Assembly: GCA_017458335.1 (NCBI GenBank)
Contig: JAFTFT010000009.1
Location: 18,561 to 82,560 of the forward strand
Direction: 5' to 3'
DNA: 64,000 bases
Source of the DNA: Oscillospiraceae bacterium
Lineage (GTDB): Bacteria; Bacillota; Clostridia; Oscillospirales; Oscillospiraceae
The position numbers and the translations under genes are program-made. The notes beneath the pieces are model-generated. The model did not search any database, was not told the DNA's origin, and saw only the letters and a program-made list of their open reading frames with translations. The number at the start of each line of letters is the position of its first letter. The first letter of the stretch is position 1. Positions 8,770 to 19,033 of this stretch are shown one piece after another.

Positions 8770-8947
8770 TGAAATCCGTTCCAAGTCCGTGGAAGAGCTC
8801 GAAAAGACGCTCGTCGACCTGAAGAAGGATCTGTTCATGCTCCGCATGCAGCACGCCACCAATCATCTTGACAATCCCACACGGATTTCCGCTACCCGCC
8901 GCGACATCGCGCGTGTGAAGACCGTGCTGCGCGAGAAGCAGAACTGA
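8756..8947 (+). CDS. rpmC: 50S ribosomal protein L29
   Basis: About 63 residues with [20 protein letters not shown] and the basic [19 protein letters not shown] region of L29, which sits by L23 at the tunnel exit. Starts at 8744, 8756 and 8759 are all in frame; 8756/8759 give the family length. It overlaps the 3' end of rplP by about a dozen bases. Confidence 0.93.
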   Translation: MMKVNEIRSKSVEELEKTLVDLKKDLFMLRMQHATNHLDNPTRISATRRDIARVKTVLREKQN

Positions 8948-8961
8948 GGAGGTAAGGAATT

Positions 8962-9225
8962 ATGAATACTGAAAGAACTACTTCCCGTAAGACCCGCGTC
9001 GGTAAGGTCGTTTCTGACAAGATGGATAAGACGGTCGTTGTGATCGTGGAAGACCGCGTTGCTCACAAGACCTATAAGAAGATTATCGGCCGGACCTACC
9101 GTCTGAAGGCGCACGACGAGAACAACGAGTGCGGCGTCGGCGATATCGTCCGCGTGATGGAGACCCGTCCTCTGTCCCATGACAAGAGATGGCGCGTGGT
9201 CGAAATCGTAGAGAAGGCTAAGTAA
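8962..9225 (+). CDS. rpsQ: 30S ribosomal protein S17
   Basis: 87 residues of the OB-fold primary binding protein for 16S rRNA, with [18 protein letters not shown] and [16 protein letters not shown]-like sequence (here [13 protein letters not shown]). RBS TGAGGAGG at 8945-8952. It is followed after 12 bases by rplN. Confidence 0.97.
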   Translation: MNTERTTSRKTRVGKVVSDKMDKTVVVIVEDRVAHKTYKKIIGRTYRLKAHDENNECGVGDIVRVMETRPLSHDKRWRVVEIVEKAK

Positions 9226-9237
9226 GGAGGCGCCAGA

Positions 9238-9609
9238 ATGGTACAGCAGGAAACTTATCTGAAGGTCGCCGACAATACCGGCGCCAAAGAACTCAAGTGC
9301 ATCCGCGTTCTGGGTGGCTCCAAGCGTAAGTACGCGAGCATCGGCGATGTCATCGTCTGCTCCGTGCGCAAGGCTGCACCGGGCGGCTCGGTGAAGAAGG
9401 GCGACGTCGTGAAGGCGGTTGTCGTCCGCACCGTGAAGCCGGTCCGCCGCGCAGACGGAACCTATGTCCGCTTTGATGAAAACGCTGCCGTTCTCATCAA
9501 CACCGGTGATAAGAACCCCCGCGGAACCCGTATCTTTGGACCCGTTGCCCGTGAGCTGCGTGACAAGGAATACATGAAGATCCTGTCCCTGGCTCCCGAA
9601 GTGATCTGA
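9238..9609 (+). CDS. rplN: 50S ribosomal protein L14
   Basis: 123 residues, standard length, starting [20 protein letters not shown] and carrying [20 protein letters not shown]. It binds 23S rRNA at the subunit interface and is the docking site of the silencing factor RsfS. RBS AAGGAGG directly before the ATG. Confidence 0.98.
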   Translation: MVQQETYLKVADNTGAKELKCIRVLGGSKRKYASIGDVIVCSVRKAAPGGSVKKGDVVKAVVVRTVKPVRRADGTYVRFDENAAVLINTGDKNPRGTRIFGPVARELRDKEYMKILSLAPEVI

Positions 9610-9624
9610 TGGAGGGCATAGAGA

Positions 9625-9930
9625 ATGAAGATTAAGAAAGACGATAAGGTAGTCGTTCTGTCCGGTAAGGACAAGGGCAAGCAGGGAAAAGTCCTCATTG
9701 CCGATCCGAAGGGCGCGAAGGTCGTTGTGGAAGGCGTGAACGTTGCCACCAAGCATCAGAAGCCCCGCAAGCAGGGTGAAGAGGGCGGCATCATCAAGGT
9801 CGAGACTCCGATCTATGTCTCCAAGGTTCAGCTGGTCTGCCCGAAATGCGGCAAGGCCACCCGTGTCGGCTTCAAGGTCGAGAACGGAAAGAAGACCCGC
9901 GTCTGCAAGAAGTGCGGCGCAGAAATCTGA
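9625..9930 (+). CDS. rplX: 50S ribosomal protein L24
   Basis: 101 residues with the KOW motif [20 protein letters not shown] near the N-terminus and a C-terminal zinc-ribbon-like pair CPKCG/CKKCG. L24 nucleates 50S assembly. The four-Cys form is common in Firmicutes. RBS GGAGGG at 9611; rplE follows after 20 bases. Confidence 0.97.
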   Translation: MKIKKDDKVVVLSGKDKGKQGKVLIADPKGAKVVVEGVNVATKHQKPRKQGEEGGIIKVETPIYVSKVQLVCPKCGKATRVGFKVENGKKTRVCKKCGAEI

Positions 9931-9950
9931 GAGAAAGGAGAAACTGAATT

Positions 9951-10490
9951 ATGACCAGAATGAAAGAAAAGTATCTTAATGAAGTTGCTCCTGCTCTGAT
10001 GGAGAAATTTCAGTACAAGTCCGTGATGCAGATCCCCAAGATCGACAAGATCGTTGTCTCTGTCGGCTGCGGCGACTGCAAGGACAACGCCAAGGCGCTC
10101 GACGCGGTCATCAAGGACATCTCCGCGATCACCGGTCAGCATGCGGTTGCCACCACGGCGAAGAAGTCCGTTGCAAACTTCAAGCTGCGTGAAGGCATGA
10201 AGGTCGGCGTCAAGGTCACCCTGCGCCAGGACCGCATGTGGGAGTTCCTGGACCGTCTGCTCAACGTGGCGCTGCCCCGTGTGCGTGACTTCCGCGGCAT
10301 CTCCGCCGACGCGTTTGACGGACGCGGCAACTACAGCCTCGGCCTCAAGGAACAGATCATCTTCCCCGAGATCGAGTACGACAAGATCGAGAAGCTGCGC
10401 GGTATGAACATTGCAATCACCACCACCGCTCAGACCGACGAAGAGGCACGTGAGCTTCTGCGGCTCATGGGCGCCCCGTTTGTGAGCTAA
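9951..10490 (+). CDS. rplE: 50S ribosomal protein L5
   Basis: 179 residues, standard length, with [20 protein letters not shown] and [20 protein letters not shown]. It binds 5S rRNA and contacts the P-site tRNA. RBS AAAGGAG; the zinc-type S14 gene follows after 13 bases. Confidence 0.98.
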   Translation: MTRMKEKYLNEVAPALMEKFQYKSVMQIPKIDKIVVSVGCGDCKDNAKALDAVIKDISAITGQHAVATTAKKSVANFKLREGMKVGVKVTLRQDRMWEFLDRLLNVALPRVRDFRGISADAFDGRGNYSLGLKEQIIFPEIEYDKIEKLRGMNIAITTTAQTDEEARELLRLMGAPFVS

Positions 10491-10503
10491 GGAGGAAGCG
10501 ACA

Positions 10504-10689
10504 ATGGCAAAGAAATCGATGATTCTCAAGCAGCAGCGCGAGGCCAAGTTCTCGACCCGCAAGTACAACCGCTGCAAGATCTGCGGCCGTCCGCACGCTT
10601 ACCTGCGCAACTACGGCATCTGCCGTATCTGCTTCCGTGAACTGGCTTACAAGGGCCAGATCCCCGGAGTCCGCAAGGCCAGCTTCTAA
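10504..10689 (+). CDS. rpsZ: 30S ribosomal protein S14, zinc type
   Basis: 61 residues, the short zinc-binding form of S14, with CKIC and CRIC pairs (residues about 24-27 and 40-43) forming one zinc ribbon. It binds in the 30S head. The zinc-free paralogue used under zinc limitation is not in this window. RBS AAGGAGG at 10490-10496. Confidence 0.97.
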   Translation: MAKKSMILKQQREAKFSTRKYNRCKICGRPHAYLRNYGICRICFRELAYKGQIPGVRKASF

Positions 10690-10836
10690 TTGTTGTTTTA
10701 TCCGGTGGGAGCTGATCCCTCCCACCGAATAAATAAAGGATGTTGAAAGGCCGTGACCAATCAAGCATTGGCTCGGAACCTCAACGCCGAAACCGATCGG
10801 CAAAGCCGACGGTAACTCTAAACAGGAGGATAAACC
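10690..10836 (+). promoter_or_regulatory. Structured intergenic region before rpsH
   Basis: The only long gap inside the spc part of the operon. CGGTGGGAG (10703-10711) pairs perfectly with CTCCCACCG (10719-10727), but what follows is A-rich, not T-rich, so it is not a good terminator. Further short stems flank GAACCTCAACGCC. In E. coli S8 regulates the spc operon by binding mRNA near rplE; a comparable role here is only a possibility. Confidence 0.45.
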
Positions 10837-11235
10837 ATGCAAATCACAGATCCCATTGCAGACATGCTGACCCGTATCCGCAACGCCGGTACCGCGAAGC
10901 ATGAAACCGTCGACGTCCCGGCTTCGAAGATGAAGAAGTCCATTGCGGAGATTCTTCTGAACGAAGGCTACATCAAGAGCTATCAGGTTCTCGATGATGG
11001 CACCCAGGGCGTCATTCGCATTACTCTCAAGTATCTCCCCGGTAAGGAAAAGGCCATCCAGGGTCTCCGCCGCGTCTCCAAGCCCGGCCTGCGCGTGTAT
11101 GCCGGCGCCGACGAGCTGCCCAGAGTCCTCAAGGGTCTCGGAATTGCCATCATTTCAACATCCAAGGGCGTCATGACCGACAAGGAAGCTCGCAAGCAGC
11201 ATGTCGGCGGCGAAGTCCTTGCGTTCGTATGGTAA
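10837..11235 (+). CDS. rpsH: 30S ribosomal protein S8
   Basis: 132 residues, standard, with [17 protein letters not shown] at the start and the C-terminal [21 protein letters not shown]8 is a primary 16S rRNA binder for the 30S platform. RBS AGGAGGA at 10825; rplF follows after 12 bases. Confidence 0.98.
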   Translation: MQITDPIADMLTRIRNAGTAKHETVDVPASKMKKSIAEILLNEGYIKSYQVLDDGTQGVIRITLKYLPGKEKAIQGLRRVSKPGLRVYAGADELPRVLKGLGIAIISTSKGVMTDKEARKQHVGGEVLAFVW

Positions 11236-11247
11236 GGAGGTAGCAGA

Positions 11248-11790
11248 ATGTCCAGAATCGGTAGAGCACCCATTACCGTACCGGCCGGTGTTGAAGTCAA
11301 GGTTGACGAGCACAACCACATTACGGTCAAGGGACCGAAAGGCACCCTCGAGCGCGACCTCGTTCCCCAGATGAAGGTTGAAATCGACGCAGGCGTCCTC
11401 CATGTGAAGCGCCCCGACGATTCGAAGGAAAACCGTTCCCTCCACGGTCTGACCAGAACGCTGATCGACAACATGGTTGTCGGCGTGACCCACGGCTTCG
11501 AGAAGAAGCTCGAGATCAACGGCGTCGGTTACCGTGCGGCGAAGGAAGGCAAGAATCTGGTCATGAACCTGGGTTATTCCCATCAGGTCACTGTTCCGGA
11601 GACGGACGACATCCAGATCGATGTTCCCGATGCCAACCACATCACCATCAAGGGAATCGACAAGCAGAAGGTCGGCCAGTTTGCAGCAGAAGTTCGTGGT
11701 AAGAGACCTCCCGAGCCTTATAAGGGCAAGGGCATCAAGTACGACTACGAAGTTGTCCGCCGCAAAGAAGGCAAGACCGGTGCGAAGTAA
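11248..11790 (+). CDS. rplF: 50S ribosomal protein L6
   Basis: 180 residues with [16 protein letters not shown] and the C-terminal signature [21 protein letters not shown]6 stabilises the factor-binding site of the 50S subunit. RBS AAGGAGG at 11235-11241; rplR follows after 16 bases. Confidence 0.98.
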   Translation: MSRIGRAPITVPAGVEVKVDEHNHITVKGPKGTLERDLVPQMKVEIDAGVLHVKRPDDSKENRSLHGLTRTLIDNMVVGVTHGFEKKLEINGVGYRAAKEGKNLVMNLGYSHQVTVPETDDIQIDVPDANHITIKGIDKQKVGQFAAEVRGKRPPEPYKGKGIKYDYEVVRRKEGKTGAK

Positions 11791-11806
11791 AGAGAGGTGT
11801 GCCTGA

Positions 11807-12166
11807 ATGATTAAGAGACCCAATACGCGCGCACAGCGCATGAAGCGTCACGCGAGAGTACGCGGCAAGATCTCCGGCACCGCCGAGAGACCCCGTCTCA
11901 GCGTATTCCGCAGCGAGAACCACATCTACGCCCAGGTGATCGACGACGTCGCCGGCAACACCCTGGTCTCCGCCTCCACGGTGGAAAAGGGCTTTGAAGG
12001 CAACGGCAGCAACATCGAGGCGGCAAAGAAGATCGGCGCAACGGTCGCAGAGCGTGCCCTGCAGAAGGGTATCGAAGAGGTCGTGTTTGACCGCGGCGGC
12101 TACATCTATCACGGTCGTGTCCAGGCTCTGGCCGAGGGCGCGCGTGAAGCCGGTCTGAAGTTCTGA
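11807..12166 (+). CDS. rplR: 50S ribosomal protein L18
   Basis: 119 residues with [22 protein letters not shown] and [26 protein letters not shown]-type C-terminus (split here for length). L18 brings 5S rRNA into the 50S subunit together with L5. RBS AGAGAGG; rpsE follows after 17 bases. Confidence 0.97.
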   Translation: MIKRPNTRAQRMKRHARVRGKISGTAERPRLSVFRSENHIYAQVIDDVAGNTLVSASTVEKGFEGNGSNIEAAKKIGATVAERALQKGIEEVVFDRGGYIYHGRVQALAEGAREAGLKF

Positions 12167-12183
12167 GGAAGGGGGAAAAAAGA

Positions 12184-12711
12184 ATGGCTTACAACAATGA
12201 CAGAAGAGAGCGCCGCAACAGAGAAGAGGCTCCCTCCGAATTTATTGAAAAGGTAGTTTCCCTCAACCGCGTCAGCAAGACCGTCAAGGGCGGCCGTGTC
12301 GCGAAGTTCTCAGCCCTCTGCGTTGTCGGCGACGGCAAGGGCCGTGTCGGCTTCGGCATGGGCAAGGCGAGTGAAGTCTCCGAGGCAATCCGCAAGGGCC
12401 TCGAGGATGCCAAGAAGAACATCGTCACCATCACGCTCAGCGGAACCACCATTCCTCACGAAGTGCTCGGCTGCTTCGGCGCCGGCCGCGTGCTGCTCAA
12501 GCCCGCACCCGAAGGCACCGGCGTGATCGCCGGCGGCGCGGTCCGTGCGGTTGTGGAAGCAGCCGGAATCAAAAACATCCGTACCAAGTGCCTGCGTACC
12601 AACAACCCCGCGAACGTTGTCGCAGCCACGATGGAGGGTCTGAAGTCCCTGCGCGACGCGACCCAGGTCGCCGCCGTCAGAGGCAAGAACCCGGAAGAAG
12701 TTCAGGGTTAA
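12184..12711 (+). CDS. rpsE: 30S ribosomal protein S5
   Basis: 175 residues with the dsRNA-binding N-domain ([20 protein letters not shown]) and the C-domain [21 protein letters not shown]5 helps decoding fidelity at the 30S back. RBS GGAAGGGGG; rpmD follows after 13 bases. Confidence 0.97.
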   Translation: MAYNNDRRERRNREEAPSEFIEKVVSLNRVSKTVKGGRVAKFSALCVVGDGKGRVGFGMGKASEVSEAIRKGLEDAKKNIVTITLSGTTIPHEVLGCFGAGRVLLKPAPEGTGVIAGGAVRAVVEAAGIKNIRTKCLRTNNPANVVAATMEGLKSLRDATQVAAVRGKNPEEVQG

Positions 12712-12724
12712 GGGGGACAGGAGA

Positions 12725-12904
12725 ATGGCGAATCTGAGAATCAAGCTGGTCAAGAGCCTCAACGGACGCCTTGACAGCCATGTCGCAACGGCACAGTCCC
12801 TCGGTCTGCACAAGATCGGCAATGAGACCGTTCAGCCCGACAATCCCCAGACCCGCGGCAAGATTGCCAAGATCGGCTATCTGCTGAAGGTTACCGAAGA
12901 ATAA
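12725..12904 (+). CDS. rpmD: 50S ribosomal protein L30
   Basis: A short 59-residue gene between rpsE and rplO, the expected place. Its product begins [14 protein letters not shown] and contains [20 protein letters not shown], typical of L30. RBS GGGGGACAGGAG directly upstream. rplO follows after 13 bases with its own AGGAGGG site. Confidence 0.95.
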   Translation: MANLRIKLVKSLNGRLDSHVATAQSLGLHKIGNETVQPDNPQTRGKIAKIGYLLKVTEE

Positions 12905-12917
12905 GGAGGGCGCAGAT

Positions 12918-13358
12918 ATGCAAATTCATGAACTTTCTCCCATGCCCGGCTCCACCCATGTGGACAAGCGCAAGGGCAGAGGTCACGCCACCGGTAACGG
13001 CAAGACCGCAGGCCGCGGCCACAAGGGTCAGAAGGCCCGCAGCGGCGGCGGAGTCCGTGTCGGATTCGAAGGCGGCCAGATGCCTCTGGCACGCCGCATC
13101 CCGAAGCGCGGCTTCAACAATATCTTTGCAAAGCCCCTGGAGGCGGTAAACGTCTCCGTTCTGGAGCAGTTTGCAGACGGCGACGTCGTCGATGCACAGG
13201 CTCTCCTCACCAAGGGGATCCTTTCCAAGTGCAGATACGGTGTCAAGTTCCTGGGCGAGGGTGAACTCACCAGGAAGCTCACGGTAAAGGCTGCTGCTTT
13301 CTCCGCAACCGCGAAAGAAAAGATCGAAGCGGCCGGCGGAAAGGCAGAGGTGGTCTAA
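12918..13358 (+). CDS. rplO: 50S ribosomal protein L15
   Basis: 146 residues with the Gly/Lys/Arg-rich N-terminal RNA-binding extension ([20 protein letters not shown]) and [19 protein letters not shown]15 is a late 50S assembly protein. Its TAA is directly followed by the GTG of secY, implying translational coupling. Confidence 0.97.
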   Translation: MQIHELSPMPGSTHVDKRKGRGHATGNGKTAGRGHKGQKARSGGGVRVGFEGGQMPLARRIPKRGFNNIFAKPLEAVNVSVLEQFADGDVVDAQALLTKGILSKCRYGVKFLGEGELTRKLTVKAAAFSATAKEKIEAAGGKAEVV

Positions 13359-14648
13359 GTGCTTGAGACGCTGAAAAATGCGTGGAAGATCGAGGAACTG
13401 CGTAAGAAGATTCTCTTCACAATCCTGATCATCCTTCTGTACAGACTCGGCAACGCGGTCCCGGTACCGTTTGTCAATGTTACGGCACTTCAGTACTACT
13501 TCCAGCAGCTGCAGAACACGGTCCTGGGCCTGTATAACGTCATGTCCGGCGGCGCGTTCTCCACTGCGACCATCTTCGCACTGAGCATTCAGCCCTACAT
13601 CAACGCGAGCATCATTATTCAGCTTCTCTGCATTGCCATCCCCGCTCTCGAGCGGATGAGCAAGGAAGAGGGCGAAGAAGGACGCAAGAAAATTGCTTCC
13701 ATTACCCGCTATGCCACCGTCGGCATCGGACTTCTCATGGGCTTTGCCTACTACATGCTGATGCGCAACAACGGCCTCCTGGCCGCCGGCACGGAAAAGA
13801 ATGTCTGGGTCGCCATCGTCGTGATCCTGACCTTCACCTCCGGCTCCGCGCTGATCATGTGGCTCGGTGAGCAGATTACCGAGTTCGGTATCGGAAACGG
13901 AATCTCCATGATCCTGTTTGCGAGCATTGTCTCCCGCCTCCCGCGGAGCATTGTGACTTCCATCCAGAACGTCATGAACGGCTCCCTGAAGTGGTGGGCA
14001 GCGCTTCTGGTCTTCCTCGGCGCCCTGGCTCTGATCGTCCTGATCGTGTTTGTCAACGATGCCGAGCGCCGCATCCCGGTCCAGTACGCCAAGCGCGTTG
14101 TCGGCCGGAAGATGTACGGCGGCCAGAGCACCTATCTCCCGATGAAGGTCAACATGTCCGGCGTTATGCCCATCATCTTTGCGCAGAGCATCGCGATGCT
14201 CCCCGCGACGATCGCGGCCATGACCGGCGCAAAGTCCGACGGCTGGTTTATGAAGCTGTTCGACTCGACCTCCATCACCTATGCAGTGATCTACTTCCTG
14301 TTGATCCTGTTCTTCGCATATTTCTATTCCACCATTCAGTTCAATCCCATTGAGGTTGCCAACAACCTGAAGAAGAACGGCGGTTACATTCCGGGCTTCC
14401 GTCCCGGCAAGCCGACCAGCGAGTTCATCCAGCGTGTTCTGAACAAGATCACCCTGTTCGGCGCGATCTATCTGGGCATCATCGCCTGCGTGCCGATTCT
14501 GGTCTCGCACTTCTCCAACGCGGAAGCCCTCACCGGGCTGAGCCTCGGCGGAACCTCCATTATCATCGCGGTCGGCGTTGCACTGGAAACCGTGCGTGCG
14601 CTGGAAGCTCAGATGATGATGCGCAACTACAAGGGCTTCCTGGATTAA
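13359..14648 (+). CDS. secY: Preprotein translocase subunit SecY
   Basis: 429 residues with ten predicted membrane helices. The plug region follows YRLGNAVPVPFV; further signatures are GIGNGISMILFASIVSRLP and the cytoplasmic loop RRIPVQYAKRVVGRKMYGG. SecY forms the membrane channel for Sec-dependent export and insertion, driven by SecA. The GTG at 13359 abuts the rplO stop; GGCAGAGG about ten bases earlier serves as ribosome site. adk follows after 18 bases. Confidence 0.98.
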   Translation: MLETLKNAWKIEELRKKILFTILIILLYRLGNAVPVPFVNVTALQYYFQQLQNTVLGLYNVMSGGAFSTATIFALSIQPYINASIIIQLLCIAIPALERMSKEEGEEGRKKIASITRYATVGIGLLMGFAYYMLMRNNGLLAAGTEKNVWVAIVVILTFTSGSALIMWLGEQITEFGIGNGISMILFASIVSRLPRSIVTSIQNVMNGSLKWWAALLVFLGALALIVLIVFVNDAERRIPVQYAKRVVGRKMYGGQSTYLPMKVNMSGVMPIIFAQSIAMLPATIAAMTGAKSDGWFMKLFDSTSITYAVIYFLLILFFAYFYSTIQFNPIEVANNLKKNGGYIPGFRPGKPTSEFIQRVLNKITLFGAIYLGIIACVPILVSHFSNAEALTGLSLGGTSIIIAVGVALETVRALEAQMMMRNYKGFLD

Positions 14649-14666
14649 TCCACGGAGGATGAAGTC

Positions 14667-15299
14667 ATGAAACTGATTCTTCTCGGAGCGCCGGGCGCCG
14701 GCAAGGGCACCCAGGCGGAGATCCTTTCGAAGCTTCTGAACATCCCGACGATCTCCACCGGAAACATCCTGCGGGCAGCCATGAAAAACGGCACGCCCGT
14801 GGGCCTCGAGGCCAAGTCCTATGTCGAAGCCGGAAAGCTGGTTCCGGACGCCGTCATCATCGGCATCATCCGGGAACGCCTGGCCGAACCCGACTGCGCA
14901 AACGGATACATCCTTGACGGCGTGCCCCGGACGATCCCCCAGGCGGAAGCCATGGAGAGCATGGGCATCGATGTGGATACGTCACTCTCCATTGAAGTGG
15001 ACGACGACGTGATCGTCGAACGCATGTCCGGACGCCGGACCTGCCCCGCCTGCGGCGGCACCTATCATGTGGTAAACAACCCGCCGAAGACGGAAGGGAT
15101 CTGCGACAACTGCGGCGCAGCGCTGACCGTTCGGAAAGACGATGCACCGGAAACCGTAAAGGCGCGTCTTGTGACCTATCACAAGGAAACCGAGCCGCTG
15201 AAGGCCTTCTATGAAGCCCGTCAGAAGCTCGTCAAGGTTGACAACCGTCCCTCCATCGAAGCGACCACGGAAGCCATCCGGGAAGCTCTTGGAATCTGA
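14667..15299 (+). CDS. adk: Adenylate kinase, zinc-LID type
   Basis: 210 residues. P-loop [10 protein letters not shown] at residues 7-16 and [15 protein letters not shown] for AMP binding. The LID domain carries CPAC (about 126-129) and CDNC (about 146-149), so it should bind zinc, as in many Gram-positive adenylate kinases. It interconverts ATP + AMP and 2 ADP. The next gene, map, begins one base after its TGA. Confidence 0.97.
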   Translation: MKLILLGAPGAGKGTQAEILSKLLNIPTISTGNILRAAMKNGTPVGLEAKSYVEAGKLVPDAVIIGIIRERLAEPDCANGYILDGVPRTIPQAEAMESMGIDVDTSLSIEVDDDVIVERMSGRRTCPACGGTYHVVNNPPKTEGICDNCGAALTVRKDDAPETVKARLVTYHKETEPLKAFYEARQKLVKVDNRPSIEATTEAIREALGI

Positions 15300-15300
15300 A

Positions 15301-16071
15301 ATGTCTGAAAGTATTACAATCAAATCCCCCCGGGAAATCGAGATCATGCGTCAGGCCGCAAAAATCGCGGCCGGCGCAAGATCCGCGGGGAGACAGGCGA
15401 TCCGGGACGGCCTGACAACCAGGCAGATCAACAAGGCCGTACACGAGTATATTGTGAAGAACGGCGCGAAACCGAGCTGCCTCGGCTATGAAGGATTTCC
15501 TGCGGCGGCCTGTGTCTCGGTGAACGACGAGGTGATCCACGGGATTCCCGGGAGACGGATCGTTCGAAACGGCGATATTGTTTCCGTCGATCTCTGCGCG
15601 ACTTACCGCGGCTTCGTCGGCGACTGCGCCGGGACCTGGGCGGTCGGAGAGGTCAGCGAGGAAGCAAAGAGACTGATCGAAGCGACACGGCAGGCCTTCT
15701 TTGAAGGAATCAAGTTCGCCAAGGTCGGTTACCGCATCAACGACATCAGCGCCGCGGTACAGGACTATGTCGAGAGCCACGGATTTTCCGTGGTCCGGGA
15801 TTTTGTCGGTCACGGCATCGGACGGGGCATGCACGAGGCGCCCGAGGTGCCAAACTACCGTCCGGAACGGGGACACCCGAACCCGCGTCTGGTCAAGGGC
15901 ATGACGATCTGCGTCGAGCCGATGGTCTGTGCCGGCGACTGGCATGTGGAGATCCTGAAGGACGGCTGGACCGTGGTTTCGGCGGATCACTCGCTCACGG
16001 CGCATTATGAGAACACGATTCTCATCACGGACGGAGAGCCTGAGATTCTGACAATGGCAGACGACATCTGA
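15301..16071 (+). CDS. map: Methionine aminopeptidase, type I
   Basis: 256 residues; the ATG at 15301 directly follows the adk stop. Metal-binding residues are visible: D in [12 protein letters not shown] in FVGDCAG, H in [13 protein letters not shown] in ICVEPMVC and the C-terminal E in HYENTILIT. It removes the initiator Met from nascent proteins. Many Firmicutes have a small KOW-domain gene between map and infA; here there is none. Confidence 0.97.
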   Translation: MSESITIKSPREIEIMRQAAKIAAGARSAGRQAIRDGLTTRQINKAVHEYIVKNGAKPSCLGYEGFPAAACVSVNDEVIHGIPGRRIVRNGDIVSVDLCATYRGFVGDCAGTWAVGEVSEEAKRLIEATRQAFFEGIKFAKVGYRINDISAAVQDYVESHGFSVVRDFVGHGIGRGMHEAPEVPNYRPERGHPNPRLVKGMTICVEPMVCAGDWHVEILKDGWTVVSADHSLTAHYENTILITDGEPEILTMADDI

Positions 16072-16097
16072 CATACCGGTTTTGGAGGTTAATCACT

Positions 16098-16316
16098 TTG
16101 GCAAAAGACGATGTAATTGAGCTCGAGGGCACGGTGGTAGAGTCCCTGCCCAACACGATGTTCCAGGTGGATATCGGAAACGGACACATCATCCTCGCGC
16201 ATATTTCCGGTAAGCTCCGGATGAATTTTATCCGCATTCTTCCCGGCGACAAAGTCACGGTTCAGATGTCACCCTATGACCTGACCCGCGGCCGCATCAC
16301 CTGGAGAAGCAAGTAA
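16098..16316 (+). CDS. infA: Translation initiation factor IF-1
   Basis: 72 residues, full length, an OB-fold protein with [20 protein letters not shown] and the C-terminal [15 protein letters not shown]. It binds the 30S A-site during initiation. The start is TTG at 16098 with TTTGGAGG about ten bases upstream; no ATG fits the family N-terminus. Confidence 0.97.
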   Translation: MAKDDVIELEGTVVESLPNTMFQVDIGNGHIILAHISGKLRMNFIRILPGDKVTVQMSPYDLTRGRITWRSK

Positions 16317-16339
16317 AGAAGCATTTCAAGGAGGCAGAA

Positions 16340-16453
16340 ATGAAAGTAAGACCTTCCGTCAAGCCCATGTGCGAAAAGTGCAAGATCATCAAGCGCAAGG
16401 GCAAAGTTATGGTAATCTGCGAAAACCCCAAGCACAAGCAGAGACAAGGCTAA
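16340..16453 (+). CDS. rpmJ: 50S ribosomal protein L36, zinc type
   Basis: 37 residues starting [18 protein letters not shown], with C-x2-C and a downstream C-x4-H (CENPKH) as zinc ligands. L36 stabilises 23S rRNA in the 50S subunit. RBS AAGGAGG at 16328-16334. An 83-base gap follows, holding a CGCCG/CGGCG hairpin at about 16466-16480 without a T-run. Confidence 0.96.
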   Translation: MKVRPSVKPMCEKCKIIKRKGKVMVICENPKHKQRQG

Positions 16454-16536
16454 ATAAAACTATTGCGCCGTGAAGCGGCGCGGCTCCCCTCCGGCGGGAA
16501 TAAGCTAAAAATCAAATCTGAAAGGAAGAAACACCT

Positions 16537-16905
16537 ATGGCACGTATAGCCGGCGTTGACCTGCCGAAAGACAAGAGAATCGAAATCGGTCTCACCTATG
16601 TCTACGGTATCGGCAGAACCAGCGCACTGAAAATCCTGGAAGCGACCGGGATCAACCCCGACACCCGCGTCAAAGATCTGACCGACGAAGAAGAATCCAA
16701 GCTGCGTGAGTGCATCGACCACGGTTACATCGTGGAAGGCGACCTCCGCCGTCAGACCGCGCTCGACATCAAGCGCCTGACTGAGATCGGATGCTATCGC
16801 GGACTGCGCCATCGCCGCGGCCTCCCGGTGCGCGGTCAGAGAAGCAAGACCAACGCCCGTACCCGCAAGGGTCCGAAACGCACCATCGCGAACAAGAAAA
16901 AGTAA
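16537..16905 (+). CDS. rpsM: 30S ribosomal protein S13
   Basis: 122 residues with [20 protein letters not shown] and the basic C-terminus [20 protein letters not shown]13 bridges to the 50S subunit and contacts P-site tRNA. RBS GAAAGGAAG; it is the first gene of the alpha-operon part. Confidence 0.98.
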   Translation: MARIAGVDLPKDKRIEIGLTYVYGIGRTSALKILEATGINPDTRVKDLTDEEESKLRECIDHGYIVEGDLRRQTALDIKRLTEIGCYRGLRHRRGLPVRGQRSKTNARTRKGPKRTIANKKK

Positions 16906-16921
16906 AGGAGGGATATGAAAC

Positions 16922-17323
16922 ATGGCAGCTCAAAACAATAAGAAGAAAGTTCGTACACGCCGCAGAGAGCGTAAGAATATTGAAAAGGGCCAGGTTCATA
17001 TCAGCTCTTCTTTCAATAACACCATGGTCACCTGCACCGACACGGCCGGAAACGCCATTTCCTGGGCTTCCGCCGGCGGCCTCGGTTTCCGTGGCAGCAA
17101 GAAATCCACTCCTTTCGCCGCGCAGACTGCGGCAGAGACGGCCGCCAAGGCAGCCATGGAGCATGGTCTGAAGACGGTTGAAGTTTTCGTCAAGGGACCC
17201 GGCTCCGGCCGTGAAGCCGCCATCCGCGCCCTGCAGACGGCAGGACTTGAAGTGACGATGATCAAGGATGTTACGCCCATCCCCCACAACGGATGCCGTC
17301 CTCCGAAACGTCGCCGCGTATAA
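16922..17323 (+). CDS. rpsK: 30S ribosomal protein S11
   Basis: 133 residues with [19 protein letters not shown] and the C-terminal [18 protein letters not shown]. It forms part of the 30S platform near the mRNA exit. RBS AAAGGAGGG; rpsD follows after 18 bases. Confidence 0.98.
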   Translation: MAAQNNKKKVRTRRRERKNIEKGQVHISSSFNNTMVTCTDTAGNAISWASAGGLGFRGSKKSTPFAAQTAAETAAKAAMEHGLKTVEVFVKGPGSGREAAIRALQTAGLEVTMIKDVTPIPHNGCRPPKRRRV

Positions 17324-17341
17324 GAGAAGGAGGGAAATCTT

Positions 17342-17941
17342 ATGGCAAAGAATACCCAGCCGATTGCCAAGCGCTGCAAGGCACTCGGAATCAGCCCCGC
17401 AGTGATGGGCTACAATAAGAAGGTTACAACCCGCAACTCCCAGCAGCAGAACAGACGCAAAAAGTCTGAGTACGCGACCCAGCTGCAGGAAAAGCAGAAG
17501 GTCAAGTTCATCTACGGTGTCCTGGAGAAGCAGTTCCTCGGCTACTATGAGAAGGCCGTCCGTATGCCCGGCAAGGCCGGCGACAACCTGCTCATTCAGC
17601 TTGAGAGCCGTCTGGACAACGTAGTCTTCCGCCTCGGTTATGCCGCCACCCGTCGTGAAGCCCGCCAGCTGGTCAACCACGGCCACTTCACCGTCAACGG
17701 CAAAAAGGTCAACATCCCCAGCTATCAGGTCAAGCCCGGCATGGTCATCGAACTGAGAGAAGCCAGCCGCAAGATCGAGCGCTTCAAAGAGAACGTTGAG
17801 GCCAACAGCTCCGTCGTCCTCCCGAAGTGGCTGGAATTTGACGCAGCCAACCTGGTCGGCAAGGTTGTTGCCGCCCCGACCAGAGAGGATATTGAATTCC
17901 CGGTCGAAGAGCACCTCATCATCGAGTTGTATTCCAAGTAA
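17342..17941 (+). CDS. rpsD: 30S ribosomal protein S4
   Basis: 199 residues with the S4 RNA-binding domain (LDNVVFRLGYAATRREARQL, VNHGHFTVNGKKV). S4 starts 16S rRNA folding and lines the mRNA entry. The N-terminal zinc-Cys cluster found in some S4 proteins is absent. RBS AAGGAGGG; an 87-base gap precedes rpoA. Confidence 0.97.
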   Translation: MAKNTQPIAKRCKALGISPAVMGYNKKVTTRNSQQQNRRKKSEYATQLQEKQKVKFIYGVLEKQFLGYYEKAVRMPGKAGDNLLIQLESRLDNVVFRLGYAATRREARQLVNHGHFTVNGKKVNIPSYQVKPGMVIELREASRKIERFKENVEANSSVVLPKWLEFDAANLVGKVVAAPTREDIEFPVEEHLIIELYSK

Positions 17942-18028
17942 TTCATAAACCCTCGTTAACGCACAGAAAGCCAAAGCGATCGCCCGCTGTCACGGGCGCA
18001 AAGATAATAAGGAGGGTAACGGTACCAT

Positions 18029-18985
18029 ATGATTGAAATAAAGAAGCCGCGTATCGAATGCATAGAGACCCCGACTGATCCTGCTTACGGCAAGTATATC
18101 GTGGAACCTCTGGAGCGCGGCTACGGCACGACGCTTGGAAACTCTCTTCGCAGAGTTCTGCTCTCATCCCTCCCCGGCATCGCGGTCACCAGCATCAAAA
18201 TTGCTGGTGTGCAGCACGAATTTTCGACAATTCCCGGTGTGAAGGAAGACGTGACGGAAATTGTCCTGAATGTAAAGAGCATCATCGCAAAGCTCCACTC
18301 CAACGGTCCCAAGACGATCTATCTGGACGCCTCGGGGGAAGGTGTGGTGACTGCGGGTGACATCAAGCCCGATGCAGAGGTTGAGATTCTCAATCCCGAC
18401 CAGGTCATCGCGACGCTGGGCCCGGAAGGCGCCCTGAACATGGAGCTCGTTGTCGATCATGGCCGTGGCTATGTCCCGGCGGACCGCAACAAGAATCCCG
18501 CAATGCCGATCGGCACAATCCCTGTGGATTCGATCTTCACCCCGGTGGTAAAGGTCAACTACAGTGTTGAGAACACCCGTGTCGGCAACCAGACGGACTT
18601 CGACAAGCTCACGCTGGAAGTCTGGACGGATAAGACGATGTCTTCCCGCGACGCCGTATCGCTGGCCGCGAAGATCCTGCTGGATCACTTCACGCTCTTC
18701 ACCGATCTGTCCGAGAATCTCACGGACGAGTCGGTGGTCGTGGAGAAGGAAGAGCAGGAGACCAACGACCTCATGAGCATCACGATCGAAGAGCTGGATC
18801 TCTCCGTACGCAGCTTCAACTGCCTGAAGCGTGCGAACATCAACACGGTGGAAGATCTGGTCAGCAAGACTCAGGAAGAGATGATCAAGGTTCGCAACCT
18901 TGGCCGCAAGTCTCTGGAAGAGGTCGAGCACAAGCTCAACCAGATGGGACTCCATCTGGCTGACGACAGCGAAAGCAACACCTGA
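18029..18985 (+). CDS. rpoA: RNA polymerase subunit alpha
   Basis: 318 residues. N-terminal dimerisation domain with [21 protein letters not shown]-terminal domain from about residue 255 ([20 protein letters not shown]) that binds UP elements and activators. It assembles the RNA polymerase core. RBS AAGGAGGGTAA; rplQ follows after 48 bases. Confidence 0.98.
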   Translation: MIEIKKPRIECIETPTDPAYGKYIVEPLERGYGTTLGNSLRRVLLSSLPGIAVTSIKIAGVQHEFSTIPGVKEDVTEIVLNVKSIIAKLHSNGPKTIYLDASGEGVVTAGDIKPDAEVEILNPDQVIATLGPEGALNMELVVDHGRGYVPADRNKNPAMPIGTIPVDSIFTPVVKVNYSVENTRVGNQTDFDKLTLEVWTDKTMSSRDAVSLAAKILLDHFTLFTDLSENLTDESVVVEKEEQETNDLMSITIEELDLSVRSFNCLKRANINTVEDLVSKTQEEMIKVRNLGRKSLEEVEHKLNQMGLHLADDSESNT

Positions 18986-19033
18986 TATCCATCACAGGGA
19001 ACAATGACCGAACCTTAAGGAGGAAATAGTACA

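Noticed and set aside
18029-18985. Known alpha-operon pseudoknot near rpsM/rpsD/rpoA
   Set aside because: I could not find pairing that matches the enterobacterial element, and Firmicutes use a different S4 leader.
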